This document shows, piece after piece, positions 1-8,773 of a stretch of 64,000 nt of DNA. The DNA comes from Mesorhizobium sp. M2D.F.Ca.ET.226.01.1.1 (GTDB taxonomy: Bacteria > Pseudomonadota > Alphaproteobacteria > Rhizobiales > Rhizobiaceae), in assembly GCF_004022705.2 (NCBI RefSeq), contig NZ_RZOY02000010.1, forward strand, positions 186,001 to 250,000, read 5' to 3'. The translations under genes and the position numbers were made by a program. Position 1 is the stretch's first letter. The number at the start of each line of letters is the position of its first letter. The notes beneath the pieces are model-generated. The model saw nothing but the letters and a program-made list of their open reading frames with translations. It was not told the DNA's origin and made no database searches.

Positions 1-1
1 C

Positions 2-73
2 AGCGTCACACTCGGCGACGCCGCCGCGGGCGGGCTCAAGGTCGAGGTGCGGCTGCCGCTGGCGGGCAATTAA
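2..73 (+). CDS. C-terminal fragment of a probable sensor histidine kinase
   Basis: Only the last 23 codons and a TAA stop lie in the window. The tail GGLKVEVRLPLAG resembles the final beta strand of GHKL ATPase domains, where histidine kinases commonly end in a G-x-x-x-x-x-x-LP pattern. The identification rests on this short tail, so another ATPase or unrelated protein is possible. It converges on the ABC permease gene with six bases between the two stop codons. Confidence 0.4.
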   Translation, partial: SVTLGDAAAGGLKVEVRLPLAGN

Positions 74-79
74 GGCGGT

Positions 80-958
80 TCATTGCGTCTCATGCAGCGG
101 CTGAGGACGCCACTTTGCTAGCCGGCTCTCGACCATCGTCATCAGGTACTCGGCGCCCAGCGCCACCACCATGACGATGACGATCGCGGCATACATGCCG
201 GCCGCGTCGAACGAACCCTTGGCGATGTTGATCAAGAGCCCGATGCCGTAGCGGGAACCAACGAACTCGCCAACGATGGCGCCGATGATGGCAAAGCCGA
301 AGCTGACATGCAGGCTGGCGAAGATCCAGCTCATCGCCGAGGGCACGATTACTGAGCGGGTCAGCTGCCAGTCAGAGGCGCCGAGGATACGGGCATTGGC
401 GATCATAGCACGGTCGGCCTCGCGCACGCCCTGGAAGGCGTTGTGGAAGACGACGAAGAACACCATGACGAAGGCCAGCGCCACCTTGGAGGCGAGGCCG
501 AGGCCGAGGATCATGATGAAGATCGGCGCGAGCACCACGCGCGGGATCGAGTTGATCACCTTGATGTAGATCGAGAAGATATCGGCGGCCATGCGGTTGC
601 GGCCGAGCGCGACGCCGATGATGATGCCGGCGACCGAGCCGGTGACGAAGCCCAGCACCGATTCCTCCATGGTGACATAGAGGTGGTACCAGAGCGGGCC
701 TTCCGAGGTGCCCTCCGTGATCCACTCATAAAGCCGGCCGGCGATCGTGCTCGGCATGGCGTAGAAGAAGGGATCGATCCAGGCCATGCGGCCGGCAATT
801 TCCCACAGGGCGAGGAAGACGACGAGGATGCCCAACCGCCAGAACGTGACGGTGTGGCGGCGATGCGCGGCGGCTTTGGCGGCTGCCGCCTCGATCTCGG
901 CGTCCGAAGTTCCGGGCCTGAAGGCGGCGGTCGGGATGTTGACGGTGGCATCTGTCAT
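80..958 (-). CDS. ABC transporter permease, SsuC/TauC type
   Basis: Integral membrane subunit of a nitrate/sulfonate/taurine-type importer. The 292-residue protein has a cytoplasmic N-terminus of about 40 residues, a first membrane segment near residues 41-56, and further segments through the BPD_transp_1 domain. An EAA-type loop (GASDWQLTRSVIVPSA, about 193-208) should contact the ATPase. The ATG at 958 was chosen because GGAG lies six bases upstream; a GTG 15 bases earlier overlaps the ATPase stop and lacks a ribosome site. It is the last gene of the order binding protein, ATPase, permease. The substrate cannot be read from the sequence. Confidence 0.9.
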   Translation of the reverse strand: MTDATVNIPTAAFRPGTSDAEIEAAAAKAAAHRRHTVTFWRLGILVVFLALWEIAGRMAWIDPFFYAMPSTIAGRLYEWITEGTSEGPLWYHLYVTMEESVLGFVTGSVAGIIIGVALGRNRMAADIFSIYIKVINSIPRVVLAPIFIMILGLGLASKVALAFVMVFFVVFHNAFQGVREADRAMIANARILGASDWQLTRSVIVPSAMSWIFASLHVSFGFAIIGAIVGEFVGSRYGIGLLINIAKGSFDAAGMYAAIVIVMVVALGAEYLMTMVESRLAKWRPQPLHETQ

Positions 959-969
959 GTCGGTTCTCC

Positions 970-1779
970 TCACGCAGCCGCGCGGGCGTAGCTGGTCTCG
1001 ACCTCTTCCTTGAGATTGGCCCAGATGGTGCGGGAATAGTCGATGAAGCGCTGCTCGTAGCGGATGTCGGCGACGACGCGCGGGCGCGGCAGGTCGATCG
1101 TGTAGACGGATTTCACCGTCGCCGGCCCGGCGGTGAGCACATAGACCTTGTCGGCCAGCGCGATGGCTTCCTCGAGGTCGTGGGTGACGAAGACGACGGA
1201 AGCCTTGGCCTCGGACCAGAGGCGCAACAGCTCCTCATGCATAAGCACACGCGTCTGCACGTCGAGCGCCGAGAACGGTTCGTCCATCAAGAGGATTTCA
1301 GGGCCGTTGATGAAGGTCTGGGCCAGCGCCACGCGCTTGCGCATGCCGCCGGAAAGCTGGTGCGGATAGTGCTGTTCGAAGCGGGCCAGGCCGACGCGCG
1401 CCAGCCAGTCGCGGGCGGAAGCCTGGGCCTGCGCCTTGGGCTTGCCGCGAAACAGCGGCCCGGCCATGACATTCTCGATCACCGTGCGCCACGGAAACAG
1501 CGCGTCGGTCTGGAACACGAAGCCGATGCGTGGGTCGATTCCCTTGACGGGCGCGCCCATGACACGGACCTCGCCGGCGCTCGGACTGGCGAGCCCGGTG
1601 ACGAGGTTGAGCGTCGTCGACTTGCCGCAGCCGGTCGGGCCGACGACAGCGACGAATTCGCCGCGTTCGACCGTCATGGTGAAATCGCGGATAGCCGTCA
1701 GCGATTTGCCGGTGGGGGAAAGGAAGCGGCGGCTGACATTGATCAGCTCGATCGCCGGAGCGGTCTTTTCGACAGCCAT
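970..1779 (-). CDS. ABC transporter ATP-binding protein, SsuB/TauB type
   Basis: ATPase that energises uptake with the permease gene just downstream. In 269 residues it shows Walker A (GPTGCGKST, about 47-55), a Q-loop glutamine near 90, the signature LSGGM (about 142-146), Walker B (LLMDEP, about 163-168) and the switch histidine in VTHD (about 200). Length and motifs are those of the nitrate/sulfonate/taurine subfamily. Its stop lies 11 bases before the permease start, so the two are translated as a pair. About 107 bases with two hairpins separate it from the binding-protein gene. Confidence 0.93.
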   Translation of the reverse strand: MAVEKTAPAIELINVSRRFLSPTGKSLTAIRDFTMTVERGEFVAVVGPTGCGKSTTLNLVTGLASPSAGEVRVMGAPVKGIDPRIGFVFQTDALFPWRTVIENVMAGPLFRGKPKAQAQASARDWLARVGLARFEQHYPHQLSGGMRKRVALAQTFINGPEILLMDEPFSALDVQTRVLMHEELLRLWSEAKASVVFVTHDLEEAIALADKVYVLTAGPATVKSVYTIDLPRPRVVADIRYEQRFIDYSRTIWANLKEEVETSYARAAA

Positions 1780-1801
1780 GGTTGATTAGACTCCAATAGC
1801 G

Positions 1802-1826
1802 GGCGATCCCCGCGCGGGAGATCGCC
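1802..1826. repeat. Hairpin between binding-protein and ATPase genes (distal)
   Basis: GGCGATC and GATCGCC form perfect 7-bp arms around a centre that can itself pair (CCCGC/GCGGG). It lies 22 bases before the ATPase start codon in the transporter operon. No T-tract follows in the direction of transcription, so it is more likely an mRNA-processing or stabilising hairpin than a full terminator. Confidence 0.6.
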
Positions 1827-1852
1827 GGACGTGGAAACAAGGCGGGCATGAT

Positions 1853-1876
1853 GGCGCGAGGTTGGAACCTCGCGCC
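1853..1876. repeat. Perfect 11-bp inverted repeat after the binding-protein gene
   Basis: GGCGCGAGGTT and AACCTCGCGCC are perfect 11-bp arms separated by two bases, starting 10 bases after the stop of the periplasmic binding-protein gene. Such hairpins often protect the upstream message and lower expression of the ATPase and permease, giving an excess of binding protein. This role is inferred from position. Confidence 0.7.
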
Positions 1877-1886
1877 GTCCTGACGG

Positions 1887-2900
1887 CTACTTCACGTTCT
1901 TGACGAATTCCGTGGTGTAGGTTTTCGACAGGTCGATCTGCTTGCCCTGCAGTTCCTTCTTGAAGGCGGAGAGCACGGTCAGCACCGTTTCCGGGCCGCC
2001 TTGGGGCATCACACCATCGGCCGTGAACATGCCCTTGCCGGCATCGAGCGCCTTCACGTAGCCTTCCTTGTCGCCGACATAATAGTCCTTCGGCATCTTT
2101 TCGGCGATCTCGGCGCCGCTGTGCGTGTTGATGAATTTCAGCGTCTTTACAAAGGCATTGGCGAGCTTCTGAACGGTTTCCTTGTGGGCGTCGACCCATT
2201 CGGTCTGCATGTAGAGCGAGGCGGCCGGATAGGTGCCGCCGAGCGCCGCCTTGGTGCCGTCCATTGTGCGCATGTCGATCAAGACCTTGGCTTCGCCGGT
2301 CTTGAGCAGGCGGGTGATCGTCGGTTCGGTCGTCATGCCGGCCTGGATCTTGTCCTGCTGCATGGCGGCGATGAAGGTGTTGCCGGCACCGACCGGAACC
2401 GAGGTGAAATCGCCGAGCTTCAAGCCGTTCTTGACCGCGAGATATTCCGTCAGGAAGTTGGTCGAGGAGCCGAGGCCGGTGACGCCGAGGCTCATGCCCT
2501 TGAAGTCGGCCGGCGACTTGATTTCGGGATGCTTGGACGAGACCAGCTCGACCTCGCCGGGCGCCTGGCTGAACTGGACGACGGATTCGACGAATTTGCC
2601 CTTGGCCTGCAGGTCGATGCAGTGGTCGTAGAAACCGACCACGCCCTGCACCGCGCCCGCCAGCATCTCATTCTCCGCGTCGACGCCGGCCGGCTCGTTG
2701 AGCAACTCGACGTCGAGGCCTTCATCCTTGAAGTAGCCGAGCGCCTCGGCGAGCTTGGCCGGCAGGTAGATCTGCTTTTCGTAGCCGCCCACCATGATCG
2801 AAATCTTGTCGGCCGCAGACGCCGTCGTCGCGCCCGCGGCAAGCATGGCAAGCGTCAGCGTCGCCGAACGAAGAGCGTGCTTAGAGATAAAACCGGTCAC
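1887..2900 (-). CDS. ABC transporter substrate-binding protein (NMT1/SsuA-like)
   Basis: Periplasmic ligand-binding protein of the importer encoded just downstream. The N-terminus is a signal peptide (basic start, hydrophobic core LTLAMLAAGA, A-S-A-A cleavage region), then a two-lobed NMT1/THI5-like domain of about 300 residues. A GTG start at 2900 was chosen because GGAGG lies seven bases upstream, whereas the upstream ATG gives an unlikely leader before the signal peptide. Family members bind sulfonates, taurine, nitrate, pyrimidine precursors or riboflavin. No residue pattern seen here settles the ligand. Confidence 0.9.
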   Translation of the reverse strand: MTGFISKHALRSATLTLAMLAAGATTASAADKISIMVGGYEKQIYLPAKLAEALGYFKDEGLDVELLNEPAGVDAENEMLAGAVQGVVGFYDHCIDLQAKGKFVESVVQFSQAPGEVELVSSKHPEIKSPADFKGMSLGVTGLGSSTNFLTEYLAVKNGLKLGDFTSVPVGAGNTFIAAMQQDKIQAGMTTEPTITRLLKTGEAKVLIDMRTMDGTKAALGGTYPAASLYMQTEWVDAHKETVQKLANAFVKTLKFINTHSGAEIAEKMPKDYYVGDKEGYVKALDAGKGMFTADGVMPQGGPETVLTVLSAFKKELQGKQIDLSKTYTTEFVKNVK

Positions 2901-3018
2901 GTAACTTCCTCCACCTGGGCGGCGCGCCATCCGGGCTGCGCCGCATCTCCTCCTTGCCGACCCCTCCCGGGCCGGTCACGGCGAATGCCGCGAATACCGT
3001 CATCGCATGGCCAAGCTT

Positions 3019-3816
3019 TCAGCTGGCTTTCAGCCTTTTTAGCGACCGTAAAAGGCCCAGCACGTCACGCATGTCGTATTCACCCGGCGGCCGGCCGGCG
3101 ACCCAGAGTGCCGCCGCAATGGCGCCGCGCGCGAACATCGAGCGGTCGCCGGCCGTATGCGTGAGCGTGAGCCCCTCGCCCTCGCCAAGGAAGCTGACGC
3201 TGTGCTCGCCGACGATGCTGCCGCCGCGCAGCACCCCGAAGCCGATCTCGCCGGCAGGGCGCGGACCGATCAGACCATCGCGGGCGCGCTTCGCAACGTC
3301 GTCCAGCTCAACGCCACGTCCGAGCGCGGCCGCCTCGCCCAGCATCAGCGCCGTGCCCGACGGCGCGTCGACCTTGAAGCGATGATGCGCTTCAAGAATC
3401 TCGATGTCGCAGTTATCGGACCCAAGCGCCCTCGCTGCCTGCTCGACCAGTCCGGTCAGCATGTTGAGCCCGAGCGAATAGCTGCCGGAGCGCACGACGG
3501 CGACTGTCTTTGCCGCCTCGGCGATTGCGGCCAGCTCCGATGCGCTGAAACCGGTCGAGCCGATGACCAGCGCCGGGCCGCCGCGTGCGGCGCAGGCCGT
3601 CGCCAGTTCTGCGGACGCCGCGGGCGTGGTGAAATCGATGACCACGTCGGCAAGCGCCAGCGCATCGTCGCGCTCGACCAGCCCCTCCCCCGTGCTGCCC
3701 GGCCGATGGAAGCGGGCAACGAGTTCCAGCCGCTGGTCGGCCGCGACGGTTTCGGCCATTTGCCGACCCATGCGGCCGAGCGCGCCGGCGATGGCTATCT
3801 TGAGCGGTTGCGTCAT
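3019..3816 (-). CDS. dapB: 4-hydroxy-tetrahydrodipicolinate reductase
   Basis: Cytoplasmic enzyme that reduces 4-hydroxy-tetrahydrodipicolinate with NAD(P)H in the diaminopimelate/lysine pathway, feeding peptidoglycan and lysine synthesis. The 265 residues match the usual length. The N-terminal Rossmann motif is GALGRMGRQM (about 11-20), and the catalytic signature EAHHRFKVDAPSGTA contains the His-His pair, the Lys and the substrate loop. The ATG at 3816 follows CAGGAAACGCC. It appears monocistronic, with about 118 bases to the transporter operon. Confidence 0.97.
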   Translation of the reverse strand: MTQPLKIAIAGALGRMGRQMAETVAADQRLELVARFHRPGSTGEGLVERDDALALADVVIDFTTPAASAELATACAARGGPALVIGSTGFSASELAAIAEAAKTVAVVRSGSYSLGLNMLTGLVEQAARALGSDNCDIEILEAHHRFKVDAPSGTALMLGEAAALGRGVELDDVAKRARDGLIGPRPAGEIGFGVLRGGSIVGEHSVSFLGEGEGLTLTHTAGDRSMFARGAIAAALWVAGRPPGEYDMRDVLGLLRSLKRLKAS

Positions 3817-4026
3817 GGCGTTTCCTGTCGAAAGGCGAGTCGGAACAAACCTCTAGCACGCCGCCCTGCCAAATTGATTCAGCGGCTACGGCGCCACGAC
3901 ATCAGCGTCCAGACGAAGGCGAACTGCAGGCGAATGTGAAACGCCACACTCATCATCGTTGACGTGACGTGCTAGTTTAGCGTGAGCGTCCGGCTGCACC
4001 CGGACCCACGTCCGAGGGGGGCGCCC

Positions 4027-6819
4027 ATGCCGCGGCCAGTGCATGTCCTGGTTCCTTTCTTCCTCGCTGTCCTTTCCTGCATTCCTTTGGCGCCGCTTGC
4101 CGGCGCAGCCCTCGCTGCACAGGCTTCTTCCGACAAACCCAACGATGCGGCCAAGAAGGCCGAGCTCGACGCGGCGAAGAAGGCGGCGCTCGGTGAGGCG
4201 ATCAGCGTTTGCGACAAGGGCGCCTCGGTGCCGCTCGATCCCGAAGCCAAGGCGCCGCCGGTCCAGTATAGCGCGCTCTTTCCGCAGGACTTCGACCTGA
4301 GCAAGCTCAAAGTCCTGGCCGACAAATGCCAGGCGGCGATGCTCGGCGCGCCGCAGGAAAAGCGGCTGGCGCTTGAGTGGCTGCGGGTCCAGGTCGCGCT
4401 CAACCAGGCGGGGCTGGCCTTTCTCATCCCGCAGATCAAGCTCATCGCCGATGGCGGCAGTCCCGAGGCGAACTATCTGCTCTACGAGGTCTATTCGGTC
4501 CATCGCCACGACAGCGCGGATACCGGTCCGCCGCCGGTCTCGCGCGATATCGCGCTCAATGCCTTGCAGAAGGCAGGCGCTGCCGGTCATCTCGCGGCGC
4601 TCGAGACGCTGCTCCGTCAGTATATCGATGGGCCGCTGCTGCGCCGCGACGCGCACAAGGTGGTCGAGACCGCGCAACGCGTCATCGACGCGCCGGCCCA
4701 AGGCCAATCGCCGGGCGAATGGGACAGCCAGTTCCGCGCCGCCATGCCGCTGCTGATCGCGCGGACAGTGCTGGAGAATGACGGTTTCGCCGCCAAGGAG
4801 CAGCAAAAGGCATTTCAAGCCGTGGATGCGGATTCCAAGGCCGGGACCACGGGGCCCGAACCATCGGTGCTCGCCTATATCAAGGCGCTGCGGCTAGGAC
4901 GCGGCACGCAGCAGAACGCGGCAAAGGCCAGGCAATTGCTGGAGGCGCGCGTCGCCAACGATCAGTATGCCGTGCCGATGCTGGCCGACATGCTGGCCAA
5001 GGGCGAAGGCGGCGCTGCGGACGGCAAGCGCGCGATTGCCATGCTGCGCGCCGCCACCAAGAATGTTGCCGGCGCCGCACCGATGCTCGCCGGCCTGCTG
5101 CTCGACGGCAAGGTTGTCGGTCGCCAGCCGCGTGAGGCTATCCAGCTGCTCAACGCCCCGTGGAACCTCGACGCCAGCATCAGGCTGGCCAAGCTGCTTC
5201 CCGATTATGACGGCTTTCAAATCGACAATCCGGACCAACTGGTCGAGCGCCTGAGCGACGCCGCCGAGGCCGGCGAACCCGGTGCTGCGCTGGCGCTGGC
5301 GCGGCTGCAGCTGTCGGACGATCAGCAGTTCAAGAACGAGGATTTGGCGCGCGCCATGCTGAAGCCGCTAGCGGATGCGGGCGACCGCGACGCGCTCTGG
5401 CTCTACGCCTCGACGCAATATGCCAATCTCGATTCGACCAGCTATCGCCCGTCGCGCCGCGACGACGGGCTGAGCGACGATCAACTGAAAGCGCTGATCG
5501 ACGAGGGCGAAGCCAAGAAGGAGCAGCAGGCCTATCTGCTGCACGCCAAGCTTCTGCGCAAAGGCGTGGTCTATCCGCAGGACGACCAGAAGGCGACGGC
5601 GATGCTGATCAACGCCGCCAATCTCGGCAGCGTCGAGGCCATGGTGCTGCTCGGCGATGCCTATGCCGACGGTGTCGGCATCGACAAGAACCCGCGCGAG
5701 CGGCTGCATGCCTGGCGCGAGGCGGCGCGGCTCGGTTCGCTCAAGGCCAAGGACAAGCTTGCGAACGCCTTCACCTTTGACAGTTTCGACCATCTGATGA
5801 CGCTGCGCGAAGGCATCACCGACCGCATCGCGCTTTACAATGATGGCATCGGCAGGATGGGCGTCGGCGTGTTCGGCAACGATGCCAGCATCGAGCTTAG
5901 CGGCCTCTTTTCAGGACCTGCCAACAGCGCAGGCGCAGCGGCGATCGCGGCCGCGGTAATGGATGCTTTTCGCGAGGCGCCGGCCGGGCTCGACGACGGG
6001 AACCTGGTCGGGATCGGCAAGGCGCTGCCCGACGAAATCCGCGCCGCGATCGAGACGACGCTGAAGCGCGAAGGTTTTTATGCCGGCGAGCCGAAGGGCT
6101 ATTTCGGCCCGGACGTGCGCAAGGCGCTGGCCGCCTGGGTCGACGCGAAAGGCCCGCTCGACGATGCTCCCGCCCAAACCACGGCGACGCAGCAGGCCGC
6201 GCCGGCCGCGGGGCTGCTGACGAGCGAAATCCTCGACCGGGTCCGCGGCCGGGTTTCGACTCAGGCGCAGGCCGCCAAGACCGATAAACAAAGGCTTGCC
6301 GTCGTCAAACAGTACGACATGCTCGCACGCTACGGCGACCTTCCCTCGCGCTGGGCGGTAGTGAGCAACTACCATCAGGCAAAGGTCGTGCGCACGGTCG
6401 TCACCCCGGAGGAGGTCACGCGCTATGCGCTGGACATCCTGGTGTCGAAACCGGCCGGCGTCGACAAGCCGGAATTCGAGTTCATCTTCGACCTGACGCA
6501 GATTGCGCAGGACCGGAAATCCAAGGCGGTGGGCAGCGCCACCATCCAGGCGATCCGCGACGATCCGCGCCTGCAGGACCCGCTGACGCTCGGCGCCATC
6601 ATGGGCCAGTTCGCCTTCGCGCCGGACGCCTGCGATTCCGTGCTCGCCGCGGCCAAGAAAGCCGGCATCGGCGGCGTGGGGGAAGATGGATGCGACGAGG
6701 CCACGCGCACGGCGCTGATCGCCTTCGCCAAGGACAAGGGCGCTTCCGGCGCCGACGCCGCGACGCGCAAGGCCGCCGCCGACGAGATCAAAGCACTCGA
6801 CGCACAGGCCGCGAAATAG
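4027..6819 (+). CDS. Large secreted Sel1-repeat protein with a peptidoglycan-binding-like segment
   Basis: A 930-residue exported protein. A signal peptide (PVHVLVPFFLAVLSC followed by a short Ala-rich cleavage region) begins at the ATG at 4027, preceded by GAGGGGG. Much of the chain consists of Sel1/TPR-like helical repeats, clearest around residues 285-385 and 515-580 (for example EAMVLLGDAYADGVGIDKN). Near residue 670-700 a short stretch (REGFYAGEPKGYFGPDVRKA) resembles a peptidoglycan-binding repeat. Sel1 proteins usually scaffold protein complexes, so an envelope assembly role is inferred. The exact function is unknown. Confidence 0.75.
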   Translation: MPRPVHVLVPFFLAVLSCIPLAPLAGAALAAQASSDKPNDAAKKAELDAAKKAALGEAISVCDKGASVPLDPEAKAPPVQYSALFPQDFDLSKLKVLADKCQAAMLGAPQEKRLALEWLRVQVALNQAGLAFLIPQIKLIADGGSPEANYLLYEVYSVHRHDSADTGPPPVSRDIALNALQKAGAAGHLAALETLLRQYIDGPLLRRDAHKVVETAQRVIDAPAQGQSPGEWDSQFRAAMPLLIARTVLENDGFAAKEQQKAFQAVDADSKAGTTGPEPSVLAYIKALRLGRGTQQNAAKARQLLEARVANDQYAVPMLADMLAKGEGGAADGKRAIAMLRAATKNVAGAAPMLAGLLLDGKVVGRQPREAIQLLNAPWNLDASIRLAKLLPDYDGFQIDNPDQLVERLSDAAEAGEPGAALALARLQLSDDQQFKNEDLARAMLKPLADAGDRDALWLYASTQYANLDSTSYRPSRRDDGLSDDQLKALIDEGEAKKEQQAYLLHAKLLRKGVVYPQDDQKATAMLINAANLGSVEAMVLLGDAYADGVGIDKNPRERLHAWREAARLGSLKAKDKLANAFTFDSFDHLMTLREGITDRIALYNDGIGRMGVGVFGNDASIELSGLFSGPANSAGAAAIAAAVMDAFREAPAGLDDGNLVGIGKALPDEIRAAIETTLKREGFYAGEPKGYFGPDVRKALAAWVDAKGPLDDAPAQTTATQQAAPAAGLLTSEILDRVRGRVSTQAQAAKTDKQRLAVVKQYDMLARYGDLPSRWAVVSNYHQAKVVRTVVTPEEVTRYALDILVSKPAGVDKPEFEFIFDLTQIAQDRKSKAVGSATIQAIRDDPRLQDPLTLGAIMGQFAFAPDACDSVLAAAKKAGIGGVGEDGCDEATRTALIAFAKDKGASGADAATRKAAADEIKALDAQAAK

Positions 6820-6849
6820 CTAGGGCAGCGGGATGCGGGCGTGACGGAC

Positions 6850-8352
6850 CTATTGCGCCTTGTCGACACGATCGAGGATCGCGCGGTAGCGGCTACATAC
6901 GGCGGCGTCCTGGTAGAAGTCCACTTCCGTATCGATGATCTGGTCGAGGCTCATTCCGCGATAATGCGCCTTGACCTTTGCCAGGGCGTCTTGCGCCTGC
7001 CTGATCTCGCCGAGCTCGGAATGGCAGATGATAAGACGAATGAGCGACCACGGTGTCACGGTTGCCATTTTCGCGTAGCAGGCAGCCGCCTCGCGATATC
7101 GCCCGGCCGTCGTCAGCAGCACGCCACGGAAATCATCGTACCATCCCACGGCGTATGGGTCGCGGCGCTGGGCTTCAGCTATTTCATCGAGCCCTTGCTC
7201 CGGCCTGTCCGTGTGATTGAGGAAAATAGCGCGGATGCTGAGAATGAACGGATCGTTCGGATTGAGCGCGAGCGCCCGGTCAAGGCTGACTTCAGCTTGC
7301 CTGAATTGGCGCAAGTACAAATGAGCGAAGCCGGTGGCGAGATGCCCATAGGCTTCGTCGGGATCAAGGCCCAATGCCGTTTTTGCGATCTCCAGCCCTG
7401 AATGCAAATGACCGGGATTGTTGTAGTCCCAATAATACTTGATGGACTCCACGAAGCTCAGCATGGCGTGGGCGGCGGCAAACTGCGGATCGAGCTTTAC
7501 CGCCTGGCGCAGAAAGGGTTCCGCTTCAAGCACCGTGTCATAGACGGCCGCCAGTTGCAGCGCCCGCAGGTAAGACTCATAGGCCGACATGTTGTTGGTC
7601 GGGCGGGCCCTGGCGCGCGACGCAATCGCGGTTCTGGCCTGCCGCGCCAGACGCGCCGCGATCATCCGGGTGATTTCGTCCTGGATGGCGAAAATGTCGT
7701 CGAGTTCCCGGTCGTAGTGTTCGCCCCAGATATGAGCCGTCGACAATGCATCGGTCAGTTGCACGGTGACCCGCACCCGGTTGCCGATCTTGCGCACGCT
7801 GCCTTCGACGACATATTGGATGCCAAGCTTGCTTGCCACGTCCGCCGGGTCATGCGTCTTGCCGCGGAACTGGAAGGAAGAGTTCCGCGCGATGACCAGA
7901 AACTCCTTATACTTGCCGAGCTCGGCGATGATGTCTTCGGTGATCCCGTCGCTGAAATAGTCTTGCTCCGGGTCCCCGCTCATGTTGTCGAAGGGAAGTA
8001 TGGCGATGGATGGTCTGGACGATGCCGCAGCATCCGCCGTAACCGCGAAGGGCCTTGGGCCCGCATATTTGTAGCCACGACCATGCACAGTTGCGATCAT
8101 CTCGTCAGGCAGCAGCTTTCGCAGCGCCGAAACGTGGACCTGCAGCGTGTTCTCCTCCACCACCACGCCGGCCCAGATCGCATCTAAAAGTTCGGCCTTG
8201 CCGACCACCTCGTCGGGCCTGTCGAGCAACATCGCGAGGATGTCGAAGGAACGCGCTGAAAGTTCCGCCGGCCCTTGCGGCCCGAGCAGCTGCCGTTCGG
8301 CTCGCCTCAAACGATAGTTCCCAAACTGCAGGTCCATCGGCCAAGAACTCAT
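6850..8352 (-). CDS. Winged-helix transcriptional regulator with TolB-like and TPR domains
   Basis: The N-terminus (about residues 6-100) is an OmpR/CadC-type winged helix, with GVVVEENTLQVHVSALRKLL as recognition helix and HGRGYKY as wing. It is followed by a TolB/FlgO-like segment (PSIAILPFDNMSGD to about residue 240) and C-terminal TPR repeats (LDRALALNPNDP). CadC proteins have a membrane helix between the DNA-binding and sensor parts; none is seen here, so this regulator is probably cytoplasmic. The start is ambiguous: ATG at 8352 or 8337. It diverges from a small gene at 8515, and the shared promoter carries phased repeats that are probably its binding sites. Confidence 0.82.
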   Translation of the reverse strand: MSSWPMDLQFGNYRLRRAERQLLGPQGPAELSARSFDILAMLLDRPDEVVGKAELLDAIWAGVVVEENTLQVHVSALRKLLPDEMIATVHGRGYKYAGPRPFAVTADAAASSRPSIAILPFDNMSGDPEQDYFSDGITEDIIAELGKYKEFLVIARNSSFQFRGKTHDPADVASKLGIQYVVEGSVRKIGNRVRVTVQLTDALSTAHIWGEHYDRELDDIFAIQDEITRMIAARLARQARTAIASRARARPTNNMSAYESYLRALQLAAVYDTVLEAEPFLRQAVKLDPQFAAAHAMLSFVESIKYYWDYNNPGHLHSGLEIAKTALGLDPDEAYGHLATGFAHLYLRQFRQAEVSLDRALALNPNDPFILSIRAIFLNHTDRPEQGLDEIAEAQRRDPYAVGWYDDFRGVLLTTAGRYREAAACYAKMATVTPWSLIRLIICHSELGEIRQAQDALAKVKAHYRGMSLDQIIDTEVDFYQDAAVCSRYRAILDRVDKAQ

Positions 8353-8380
8353 CCCTCGCCGGCAAGATAATCCAAGATCA

Positions 8381-8459
8381 CCCTGAAGGCGAACTTCAGG
8401 GCCGTTCGGGTTTCTTCGCTTCAAGCAATTTCAGAGCCGTTCAGGACTCTTCAGGTTTA
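8381..8459. promoter_or_regulatory. Phased operator array between regulator and small gene
   Basis: TTC(A/G)(G/C) boxes begin at 8395, 8405 and 8415 and again at 8430, 8440 and 8450, each group at exact 10-bp spacing. The two 23-bp groups match at 19 positions. A perfect inverted repeat CCCTGAAG-GCGAA-CTTCAGGG (8381-8401) abuts the first box. OmpR/PhoB-type winged helices bind tandem 10-11 bp direct repeats, so this fits binding by the adjacent regulator. Confidence 0.6.
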
Positions 8460-8514
8460 AGCCAAGGACCTGGGTGGGACGTGGTGCCATTTGTCGCCGT
8501 CACAGGAGGACATC

Positions 8515-8733
8515 ATGGCCGACATCCTCACCACAGCCACGACCAGGAGCCGACGCCTCAAGCTGCCACGGCTAAGCTTTCCGAGGCTCGCAATCGGCGC
8601 ATCGCTCAAAGCCATATCCGGTTTGGCGTGCGATGCACTCAAGATGGCTTACGTGGACCCCTACGCTGGTCTTGGTCGTCAACCGCAGGTCGCCCCAGAC
8701 GATGATCTCGAAGGCCGGGATCCCACTTGGTGA
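8515..8733 (+). CDS. Small basic hypothetical protein
   Basis: A 72-residue protein with a strong ribosome site (AGGAGG, six bases before the ATG). The N-terminal half is basic and amphipathic (RSRRLKLPRLSFPRL); the C-terminal half is acidic (DDDLEGRD). No signal peptide or membrane helix is evident, and no family was recognised. It diverges from the winged-helix regulator and has the phased repeats in its promoter, so it is the obvious candidate target. Confidence 0.6.
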   Translation: MADILTTATTRSRRLKLPRLSFPRLAIGASLKAISGLACDALKMAYVDPYAGLGRQPQVAPDDDLEGRDPTW

Positions 8734-8773
8734 CCTGCAAGTCCTCATCGAGTGGTTCCGCGCAAGACCCGAG

